This document shows, piece after piece, positions 1 through 5,732 of a DNA stretch of 7,339 bases; the stretch's first letter is position 1, and each line of letters opens with the position of its first letter. Under the pieces are notes generated by a model. It saw only the letters and a list, made by a program, of their open reading frames with translations, searched no databases and was not told the origin of the DNA. The position numbers and the translations under genes are program-made. This DNA comes from Candidatus Zhuqueibacterota bacterium (lineage in GTDB: Bacteria > KSB1 > UBA2214): assembly GCA_022706175.1 (NCBI GenBank), contig JAKJDB010000115.1:1-7339 (forward strand). Direction: 5' to 3'.

Positions 1-891
1 ATAGCCGCCGCTCTGCATCAACGGCTGCAGCCGTTCGAATTCGCGGCGCATCGCCGCCTCTCCCTTGTTCATCACCATCTTGTCGTAATGGCCGATCATG
101 CGCAGCCGGGGGAACTGCCGACGCAGCGCGAATCCGTCCACGCCGGCCTGCCGTTCCAGCGGCAGCACGCCGTCCACGCCGACGGACTGCAGCCACGGCG
201 CCAGGCCGGTGACATCGCCGTCGGTGTCCACAATGACGACCATCTCCATCTCTTTGAGCCGCTCGATGAGCTTGACATAGTAGGGCGTCATGAACTGTTC
301 GCACAGCGCCCGCGAGATCATCGGGCCGTGATTAAAAGACATGTCCTCAGCCAGAGTCATAAAAGTAGGGCGACCCAGCTTTTCAATCTGCTCCAACACT
401 CGCAGGTTGAACGTGAGCAGATCCTCGTTCATACGATGGATCAGCTCCGGTTGGTCATAATAGGCCAGCATGAGATTGGTGAACCCCATAAGCGTGCGCG
501 GGAACCAGAAAAACCCCTCCAGGGTGATCCACACCACCGCATCGCCCTTGCTTTGGCGCACGAGCCACGGCTCCATGGAGAAGATGGCTGAAGAGTGATC
601 GGGATACAAATGCGGCCGTACTTTGAGATATTCATCCATGCTCGACAACATGCCGAGCCCGTGATGCTGGATCGCCTCGATGGTGGCATCGGTAGTCGAA
701 AGCCAGAACTGTATGTACGGATCCAATCCGAAATAGTCATGAATCTCAAACACGGTGCGCTGCTCCGACGGCAATCCCTCCCGGCGCCAGCGCTCCAGAG
801 TTTTATCCCACCACATGGCCCACTCCCAGCGCGGCAGCCGGTCCACAGGCTGAAAATTCATCACCGCACGAAATCGCTCTACATGATTCAT
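1..891 (-). CDS. URO-D superfamily protein (not haem UroD), C-terminus cut by window edge
   Basis: The open frame runs from an ATG at 891 to the left edge, giving 297 residues; a C-terminal tail of some tens of residues is probably missing. It belongs to the uroporphyrinogen decarboxylase/cobalamin-methyltransferase TIM-barrel superfamily. The start resembles that group (MNHVERFRAVMNFQPVDR), followed by an AEDMSFNHGPMIS segment (residues 181-193), a VDTDGD strand end (221-226), PLERQAGVDG (243-252) and a C-terminal SGGY. The N-terminal arginine-rich substrate motif of true haem UroD is absent, and the His-x-Cys zinc ligands expected in MtaA-type methyltransferases are replaced around D222-T223-D224, so neither haem synthesis nor Zn-thiol methyl transfer is supported. 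It starts 20 nt after the prenol kinase-like gene and is probably cotranscribed; a weak AAGGA lies about 14 nt upstream. The exact substrate is unknown. Family assignment is firm; function is open. Confidence 0.85.
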   Translation of the reverse strand, partial: MNHVERFRAVMNFQPVDRLPRWEWAMWWDKTLERWRREGLPSEQRTVFEIHDYFGLDPYIQFWLSTTDATIEAIQHHGLGMLSSMDEYLKVRPHLYPDHSSAIFSMEPWLVRQSKGDAVVWITLEGFFWFPRTLMGFTNLMLAYYDQPELIHRMNEDLLTFNLRVLEQIEKLGRPTFMTLAEDMSFNHGPMISRALCEQFMTPYYVKLIERLKEMEMVVIVDTDGDVTGLAPWLQSVGVDGVLPLERQAGVDGFALRRQFPRLRMIGHYDKMVMNKGEAAMRREFERLQPLMQSGGY

Positions 892-911
892 CGCTGTTCT
901 TTTCTTCCTTG

Positions 912-1628
912 TTAAAGCCGTCCCTGCATCAGATAGAACACAATCAGTGTGCTCAAAGGTATGGCGATATTGTCCACATCGCGCGGGCTGAGCGCCTCGA
1001 CGACCATGGCCACCACTCCGCTGACCAGCAGCGCAGACCAGGGAATGCCGGCGCCGGTCAGGCCGGTCACCATCAGCATCAGCACGCTGCCGGCTACGCC
1101 GGCGATAAAAACCGTAACGCTGCCGACAAGAGTTTTCTTTGCACCCAGCGTTTGGTATCCGGCTTTGCCGAACTTGGCGCCGAAATAGGGGGCCAGGCCG
1201 TCGCCCCAGGTCATCATGCCCAGGGCTGCGACCGCTGAGACGCGATTGAACAGCGCCAGTCCGATCGCCACCATCATCACGGCGAACATCAGCGGCCCGC
1301 GCAACAGTTCGCGCGGATTGCCGGTCCGGGTCATGGTCTTTACCGCCGGATCCTCGGTGTTGCTGGAAAGCCCTTTGGAAAGAAACAGCAGCACCCAGAT
1401 GAAGGGCATGGCCACGCAGAAAAAGCGGGACCAGTGGGAGGCGTCAAACAGCGGCCAAAAGATGACAAAAGAGCCGGCCGCGATGTGGATCACCTTGCGC
1501 GACAGGTCCGCAGGAAATCCCCGCGCCACCAGTTTGTCCATCAGACCGATGACGACGAAGATATAGACGATCTCCACCAGTCCGACCAGGATGTTCCAGA
1601 CCAGCGAACCACCAAACCATGGGGTCAT
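912..1628 (-). CDS. Membrane prenol kinase of the phytol/dolichol kinase (VTE5-like) family
   Basis: A 238-residue polytopic membrane protein with about six to seven hydrophobic segments. Family marks are in order: R44-K45-x2-H48 (SRKVIHI) after the first helix, the T140-W-G-D-G-L-A cytidylyltransferase-like loop with G150 and G154, K165-T-L-V-G-S170, and the C-terminal E211-A-L-x5-D219-N-I-x-I-P224. These match phytol kinase/dolichol kinase proteins, which transfer phosphate from CTP to a long-chain prenol; phosphatidate cytidylyltransferase (CdsA) is a more distant relative and less likely at this length and motif order. The start at 1628 is set by AGGAGG at 1633-1638, four bases upstream. 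It sits between isopentenyl phosphate kinase and a URO-D family gene on the same strand. The prenol substrate (phytol, geranylgeraniol, farnesol or other) cannot be read from the sequence. Confidence 0.82.
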   Translation of the reverse strand: MTPWFGGSLVWNILVGLVEIVYIFVVIGLMDKLVARGFPADLSRKVIHIAAGSFVIFWPLFDASHWSRFFCVAMPFIWVLLFLSKGLSSNTEDPAVKTMTRTGNPRELLRGPLMFAVMMVAIGLALFNRVSAVAALGMMTWGDGLAPYFGAKFGKAGYQTLGAKKTLVGSVTVFIAGVAGSVLMLMVTGLTGAGIPWSALLVSGVVAMVVEALSPRDVDNIAIPLSTLIVFYLMQGRL

Positions 1629-1646
1629 AACGCCTCCTGTTTAGGG

Positions 1647-1679
1647 ACACCTTCGTAAGGTGGCGCCTTACGAAGGTGT
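1647..1679. repeat. Perfect 14-bp inverted repeat with 5-nt loop, overlapping the IPK stop
   Basis: ACACCTTCGTAAGG (1647-1660) is followed by TGGCG and then its exact reverse complement (1666-1679). Each arm is itself nearly palindromic: CACCTT/AAGGTG around CGT in the left arm, and CCTT/AAGG around ACG in the right, so alternative small hairpins are possible. On the minus strand the element begins exactly at IPK codon 252, supplies its stop codon, and ends nine bases before the AGGAGG of the downstream kinase. There is no following T-run, so it is not a classical intrinsic terminator. It may be an mRNA-stabilising or attenuating intercistronic hairpin, or a dispersed palindromic repeat that landed at a gene end. 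Confidence 0.9.
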
Positions 1680-2432
1680 GTTGTCAGAAATAAGGGTGCC
1701 CCGCGCTTCGTTGCGGGCGGCGGCCAGCAGCGCGTCCGGTTCCAGCAGCGACACCAGCTGCACATCGATGCCCGTGCCGGCCAGTGCGCTGATCTCCTCC
1801 AGCTTTTTGGCCAGGCCGCCGCTGGCGTCCTGGCTGGCGAGGATCTCCTTTTGCACAGCCGGGAGATCGCGGAAGGACAGCCGGGGGATGGGACGGCCGT
1901 TGCGCAGAATCCCCGGCACATCCATGGCAAAGATCACTTTGCGCGCTGCGAAAAATCCAGCCAGATAAACGACGATCTGATCAGCCGACAGCACCGAAAA
2001 TCCCTGCCGCCGGTCCAGCGGGCCGTCGCCGTGCAGCACCGGGATCAGATTCATCGTCAGACAGCGTTGGATCGGCTCAGCGTGAAATTCGACAATGCGC
2101 CGATCGTCTGTGACAAAGAGCATGTCGGCAGCGGTGAGCAGGGCCGGCAGCGGTGCGTCGATCAGGATTTTGATCACGCGCTGAGCCAGCTCATCGACCC
2201 AATACTGGGTGATCGCCAGTCCCTGACGCCGTTCCGGCGTCGCATCGTCGCCCAGACCGATGCGATACTGTTTCGCCGGCGGATGGCCGAAAGAACCGAC
2301 GCCGTGCGCCAGGATCATGGGCTCGTGGATTTGCGCCAGCTGTCCGGCCAGGGAGTGGACCGCCGACTCACGAAATGAATAGGGGATCGATTTATCCGTC
2401 AGCGCCGAGCCGCCGGCTTTGATCAGGAGCAT
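1668..2432 (-). CDS. Isopentenyl phosphate kinase (amino acid kinase fold)
   Basis: A 254-residue soluble kinase of the amino acid kinase superfamily. It has the N-terminal K5-x-G-G-S-x-x-T-D-K14 loop, H43-G-V-G-S-F-G-H50 (the family's catalytic/substrate histidine lies in this GSFGH motif), a PVLHGDG...D strand, GFSVLSADQI, a VIFAMDVPGI strand and D-A-S-G-G-L-A-K-K for nucleotide binding. In archaea, plants and some bacteria the family phosphorylates isopentenyl phosphate to isopentenyl diphosphate with ATP; related members accept longer prenyl phosphates. The start ATG at 2432 has AAGG nine bases upstream. It is first of three same-strand genes and precedes a prenol kinase-like gene, so it may act on that enzyme's product. 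Its last three residues (T252-P-S) and stop lie inside one arm of a perfect hairpin, so the native C-terminus may have been altered. Fosfomycin-resistance FomA-like relatives are an alternative, but the motifs fit IPK better. Confidence 0.85.
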   Translation of the reverse strand: MLLIKAGGSALTDKSIPYSFRESAVHSLAGQLAQIHEPMILAHGVGSFGHPPAKQYRIGLGDDATPERRQGLAITQYWVDELAQRVIKILIDAPLPALLTAADMLFVTDDRRIVEFHAEPIQRCLTMNLIPVLHGDGPLDRRQGFSVLSADQIVVYLAGFFAARKVIFAMDVPGILRNGRPIPRLSFRDLPAVQKEILASQDASGGLAKKLEEISALAGTGIDVQLVSLLEPDALLAAARNEARGTLISDNTPS

Positions 2433-2513
2433 CGGATTCAGCCTTGTCGTTTTATTCGCCTGATGTCGCTCTTGAAAATAGCAACTTCGATCGTCAAATC
2501 ACAGATATTTTTA

Positions 2514-2542
2514 TTGATCCGGACCTCTGGGTTTGCTACTTT
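2514..2542 (+). promoter_or_regulatory. Possible sigma70-type promoter for padR-mrp
   Basis: TTGATC (2514-2519) and TACTTT (2537-2542) are separated by 17 bp. The -35 box is a fair match, the -10 box poor. The implied start point falls inside the 21-bp palindrome, which would suit repression by occlusion. No equally clean promoter was found for the divergent IPK operon in this gap (2433-2592). Confidence 0.3.
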
Positions 2543-2563
2543 ATATATGTTTGAAACATATAT
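2543..2563. promoter_or_regulatory. Perfect 21-bp palindrome, candidate PadR operator
   Basis: Ten-base arms (ATATATGTTT and its exact complement) flank a single G at 2553. The site contains ATGT-N5-ACAT, similar in type to the ATGT...ACAT dyads bound by PadR repressors. It lies 29 bp before the padR start codon and in the 160-bp gap divergent from the IPK operon, so it could control padR-mrp, the IPK operon, or both. The binding protein is inferred from proximity. Confidence 0.6.
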
Positions 2564-2592
2564 TAGTCCCATCAAACGCCTGTGAGCCGATC

Positions 2593-2970
2593 ATGCAGAA
2601 ACATCCCGCGCACGGCTGCGGCTGCTACAAGGAGCGTCAGAGCCGCTGGGTGGAGCCCTCCACCCTTTTTCTGTTGATGGAAAAACCCCGTCATGGCTAT
2701 GAACTGATGTCCGCTCTGCCCGAGTTGGGGTTCATCAGTGGGCCGGCGGATCCGGGCGTCGTGTATCGCACACTGCGCCATCTGGAAAAAGCAGGCCTGG
2801 TGGCCTCAGCGTGGGACACCAGCCATTCGGGTGCAGCCAAACGGCAGTACACCATCACCGCCGCCGGCAAGCGCCATCTCGGCCTGTGGGCGGAATCCCT
2901 GCGTCGGCGTTGGACCAATCTCGGCGCGTTTATTATAAAGCTGGATCAGACGGTAGCGCAGAAAACCTGA
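2593..2970 (+). CDS. PadR-family transcriptional regulator with His/Cys-rich N-terminus
   Basis: A 125-residue winged-helix repressor when read from the ATG at 2593. Residues 21-90 give the PadR core: EPSTLFLLMEKPRHGYELM (helix 1-2), VVYRTLRHLEKAGLV (recognition helix, 56-70), and a wing ending KRQYTITAAGKRHL. The short C-terminal helix fits the small PadR class with a dimerising tail. The N-terminus H4-x2-H7-G-C9-G-C11 could bind a metal or an Fe-S cluster; PadR proteins with Cys/Gly-rich leaders are, to my recollection, found near Mrp/NBP35 and NifX-type genes. A longer reading from TTG at 2533 exists, but it would translate the palindromic operator and has no ribosome site, so the ATG is preferred although its own ribosome site is weak. 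The mrp gene follows after 28 nt, so the two are probably one operon, autoregulated through the upstream palindrome. Confidence 0.85.
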   Translation: MQKHPAHGCGCYKERQSRWVEPSTLFLLMEKPRHGYELMSALPELGFISGPADPGVVYRTLRHLEKAGLVASAWDTSHSGAAKRQYTITAAGKRHLGLWAESLRRRWTNLGAFIIKLDQTVAQKT

Positions 2971-2998
2971 TCGATCATTTGAACGGAAGGAGAATCCC

Positions 2999-3862
2999 TT
3001 GAACCACGAATGTGCCGGCCATAACGACCAAACCTTGGACGACGCGCTGGCGGAAATCAAATTGGAAAAGACGATCAGCGATATCACCTACAAGATCATC
3101 GTGCTCTCGGGCAAAGGGGGAGTCGGTAAAAGCACCACCGCGGCCAATCTGGCCATGTCCCTCGCCCTGTCCGGCCGCAGTGTGGGTCTGCTGGACATCG
3201 ACTTTCACGGGCCCAGCATTCCCAAACTCATGGGCATGGAGAATAAAAAAGTCGAAGCGCGGGACGGCAGTCTGATCCCGCTCAGCTACGGCGAAAAGCT
3301 GAAGGTCATGTCTTTAGGCCTGCTGCTGCAGGATGAACGGCAGGCTGTGATCTGGCGCGGCCCGATGAAGATGGGCGCCATTAAGCAGTTGCTGCAGGAC
3401 GTGGAGTGGGGCAAATTGGATTATCTGATCGTCGATTGCCCTCCGGGCACCGGAGATGAACCGCTGTCCATTGTGCAGCTGCTGAAAAACCCCACCGGCG
3501 CTGTGGTGGTCACACAGCCGCAGGAGTTGTCGGTGGCGGATGTGCGCCGATCCATCAGCTTTTGCGCTCAGCTGAATCTGCCGGTGCTGGGTGTGCTGGA
3601 GAACATGAGCGGCTTTATCTGTCCCCACTGCGGCGAAACCGTGGATATTTTCAAATCAGGCGGCGGGGAAAAATTGGCCCAAGCCATGCAGGTGCCGTTT
3701 CTGGGGAAAATTCCCATCGATCCGACCATCGTGCAGGCCGGCGACAACGGTGAACCCTTTATCTATTTTTACGCCAAAACCGAGACCGCAGCGATTTTCA
3801 ACCGCATCACGGCTGAGCTGCAGGATAGGATTGAAAAACAGGGTGACGCCAAAACGGTCTGA
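2999..3862 (+). CDS. mrp: Mrp/NBP35-family Fe-S carrier P-loop ATPase
   Basis: A 287-residue cytoplasmic ATPase of the Mrp/NBP35 (ApbC) family, which binds a 4Fe-4S cluster between subunits and passes it to target proteins. Visible marks are the deviant Walker A G38-K-G-G-V-G-K-S-T46, switch I D66-I-D-F-H70-G-P-S, switch II D146-C-P-P-G-T-G-D153, and the bridging-cluster C208-P-H-C211. A short leader with H3-E-C5 precedes the P-loop; bacterial relatives often carry a fuller Cys motif here, so only one cysteine remains. The start is TTG, chosen because GGAAGGAGA ends six bases upstream and no ATG in frame precedes the P-loop. It follows padR by 28 nt and ends before a strong terminator, so it closes the operon. 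Assignment is secure; the Fe-S client is unknown. Confidence 0.95.
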   Translation: MNHECAGHNDQTLDDALAEIKLEKTISDITYKIIVLSGKGGVGKSTTAANLAMSLALSGRSVGLLDIDFHGPSIPKLMGMENKKVEARDGSLIPLSYGEKLKVMSLGLLLQDERQAVIWRGPMKMGAIKQLLQDVEWGKLDYLIVDCPPGTGDEPLSIVQLLKNPTGAVVVTQPQELSVADVRRSISFCAQLNLPVLGVLENMSGFICPHCGETVDIFKSGGGEKLAQAMQVPFLGKIPIDPTIVQAGDNGEPFIYFYAKTETAAIFNRITAELQDRIEKQGDAKTV

Positions 3863-3889
3863 TTTAAAAAAATATTTCGTACCGCTCAT

Positions 3890-3929
3890 AAAGAACGGGG
3901 CATGGTCCGCGCTGCCCCGTTCTTTTTTT
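3890..3929 (+). terminator. Intrinsic terminator after mrp
   Basis: A 13-bp perfect stem (AAAGAACGGGGCA at 3890-3902 with its complement at 3913-3925) closes a 10-nt loop and runs into seven Ts (3923-3929). It sits 27 nt after the mrp stop. The reverse orientation has only three Ts after the stem, so it would be a weaker terminator for the convergent transporter gene. Confidence 0.92.
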
Positions 3930-4114
3930 ACTGCCCACAGCTGGCAGAAAAGCCGACGCCGGTCGCCATCAGCGTTCCGGGCCCGTCGCGATCGTAGCGC
4001 AGGCGGCCGCCGGATCATGGCCATCATCACCGGCGCAGGCCGGGCTCTTAACCTCCCTGCATTCCGTTGATGAAAGCCGATCGCAGCGCCGGTTCGGAGG
4101 CGCCGCTCGGGCCA

Positions 4115-5581
4115 TCAGGGCTTTGGCGACATGGGATCACCACCCCGTTGTCGGATCGCCTCCATAAAGGCCTTGTTGATCGGATATTTCCAGAATGCGG
4201 CAATGGCGAGGCTGGCGAACAGGATGCCGGACCAGAAGGTCGCGGTGGTCAGGTTTCTAATCGCCTGAGGCGACTGCGTGGCGGCGCCGCTGACAAAACC
4301 GATCCAGCCCAGCACGTTGCCGCTGATGAACAAGCCCACGGACAGAGACAGCTTGCCTAAAAAGCTGAACATGGCGCCATAACTGCCGTCCTTGAGCACG
4401 CCGGTTTGAATTTTATTGATCTCCGCGGTATCCGCCACCATGGAGAAGGTCATGGGCATCAGGATGCCGTTTCCCATCCAGTAGAGGCCGTGGCAGAGCA
4501 CAAAGGTGATAATGGCGATGGGCAGGGTGACGCCGGCCGGCGACAGCTTTGAAGTCGGGCTCAAGACGCCGGTGGTAAAAAACAGGACGAGTAAAAGATT
4601 ACCGACGATGGAGAGCCCGGCGCCGAACAGGGCGGTCCCTTTTTTATCCAACCGTTTGGCGAGGATGGGACAAAGAACCGAACCGATGGCGAAGCCCATC
4701 ATGGTGCCGCCATGGGCAATGGCCTTTTCTCCTGAAGAAAACTTCATGTAATAGACGTACAGGTACATCTGCAAAGACGCCACCAGCACACATCCCTGAT
4801 TGATCAGCGCATAGAACACATAGATCATCTGCGAGTACTTGTCACGGAGGATCTCTTTGACATCGTGGAAAAAAGCGGCGATGTTGGTCGATTCCATGGC
4901 AACGCCCTGCCGCGAGTCGACGATGTATTTGCGCGTGGACAGTGTGACGATGAGCACCAACACCACGGTAGCGATGCTGAAAGCGGTGCCCATGTGCTGA
5001 TAGTTTGAAACGACATTGGTGCTGGGCACATCGCCGATATCCTTGAAGAACAGATACCAGGCCAGGGCAGGGCCCAGCATGTTGGCGATCATGTTGGCGG
5101 TGGAGCGGGCGCCCTGCAGGATGGAGCGTTCATGATAATCCCGGCAGATCTCAAATCCCAGCGCCAGGAAGGGGATATAAAAGACCGTCACCGCGGTTCG
5201 TATCAGAATGTTCATGATCAACAGGTACCAGAACAGGTAGCCGCTTTTTGCAATGCCTCCGGGGATGGACCAGAGGAAATAGAAGCTCATCGCCAGAGCG
5301 AGGCCGCCGACCAGGATGTAGATATGCCGTCGGCCGAAACGGCTGCGGGTTTGATCCGAGAGGAATCCCATGATCGGATCGGTGATGGCGTCCCAAAAAA
5401 CCGATACCGACAGCGCTAATCCGGCCAGTTTATAATCCAGCCCCAGCGCTTGCGTGTAAAAGAGCATGGAAAAGGCAGAGATGCCGTTCATCGTCAAAGA
5501 GAACGCACCATCGCCGGTTGAATAAAAGGCGATATCGATGAACGGTGTTTTCCTTTTTCGTACACTTGCCTTGAATGCCAT
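4115..5581 (-). CDS. GPH-family sugar:cation symporter (MelB-like MFS transporter)
   Basis: A 488-residue inner-membrane protein with about twelve hydrophobic segments, in the glycoside-pentoside-hexuronide:cation symporter family; typical members are about 450-500 residues. The family signature W63-D64-A-I-T-D68-P-I-M-G followed by T78-R-S-R-F-G-R is clear, with both aspartates that form the Na+/H+ site in MelB (D55 and D59 there) retained, and an N-terminal STGDGAFS with D24 near the position of MelB D19. It should import a sugar or glycoside with Na+ or H+; the sugar cannot be read. The start ATG has GGAGG only four bases upstream. It is divergent from an SGNH hydrolase and GH2 gene, suggesting it imports their product. 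No clear terminator follows it in the 252-bp gap shared with mrp. Confidence 0.92.
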   Translation of the reverse strand: MAFKASVRKRKTPFIDIAFYSTGDGAFSLTMNGISAFSMLFYTQALGLDYKLAGLALSVSVFWDAITDPIMGFLSDQTRSRFGRRHIYILVGGLALAMSFYFLWSIPGGIAKSGYLFWYLLIMNILIRTAVTVFYIPFLALGFEICRDYHERSILQGARSTANMIANMLGPALAWYLFFKDIGDVPSTNVVSNYQHMGTAFSIATVVLVLIVTLSTRKYIVDSRQGVAMESTNIAAFFHDVKEILRDKYSQMIYVFYALINQGCVLVASLQMYLYVYYMKFSSGEKAIAHGGTMMGFAIGSVLCPILAKRLDKKGTALFGAGLSIVGNLLLVLFFTTGVLSPTSKLSPAGVTLPIAIITFVLCHGLYWMGNGILMPMTFSMVADTAEINKIQTGVLKDGSYGAMFSFLGKLSLSVGLFISGNVLGWIGFVSGAATQSPQAIRNLTTATFWSGILFASLAIAAFWKYPINKAFMEAIRQRGGDPMSPKP

Positions 5582-5611
5582 TCAACCTCCATTCTGATCC
5601 GGTATTCAATT

Positions 5612-5640
5612 ACAATAAAGCTTTTTACCGCTAATTACAA
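5612..5640 (-). promoter_or_regulatory. Predicted promoter for the GPH symporter
   Basis: On the minus strand TTGTAA (5640-5635) and TATTGT (5617-5612) are 17 bp apart, about 30 bp before the start codon. Each matches the sigma70 consensus at four of six bases. A direct repeat AATTACAA (plus strand, 5608-5615 and 5633-5640) overlaps both boxes. Confidence 0.4.
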
Positions 5641-5673
5641 CAGGTTTTTTCGCCGCGGCGGTTCACTTTCCGC

Positions 5674-5702
5674 TTGTTTTTATTTTCCTGATTGTCTATA
5701 CT
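5674..5702 (+). promoter_or_regulatory. Predicted sigma70 promoter for the SGNH hydrolase operon
   Basis: TTGTTT (5674-5679) and TATACT (5697-5702) have a 17-bp spacer. The -10 box is a strong match. The expected start, near 5709, gives a short leader before the ATG at 5733. The rest of the 139-bp divergent gap holds a 10-bp CGCCGCGGCG palindrome (5651-5660) and the opposite promoter. Confidence 0.6.
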
Positions 5703-5732
5703 ATCGCCGCAAATTCCTTTGTGGAAAACGAG

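Noticed and set aside
88..915. Plus-strand and alternative minus-strand open frames over the left end
   Set aside because: They shadow the minus-strand URO-D family frame, whose motifs are clear; the alternatives give Arg/Pro/His-rich, family-less proteins.
1647..1679. Hairpin as an intrinsic terminator of the IPK transcript
   Set aside because: No T-run follows on the minus strand, and the next gene's ribosome site lies immediately downstream.
2543..2553. TATGTTTG (2546-2553) as a Bacteroidetes-type -7 box
   Set aside because: No -33 TTG box lies at the proper distance; the match is explained by the palindrome arm.
2533..2592. TTG-initiated N-terminal extension of the PadR protein
   Set aside because: It would translate the palindromic operator, lacks a ribosome site, and precedes the normal PadR start region.
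4030..4043. CCGGC-GCAG-GCCGG hairpin as the symporter terminator
   Set aside because: The stem is only five base pairs and no T-run follows on the minus strand.
4067..4360. Plus-strand 97-codon open frame
   Set aside because: It overlaps the C-terminal coding part of the symporter antisense, has no ribosome site and no recognisable motif.
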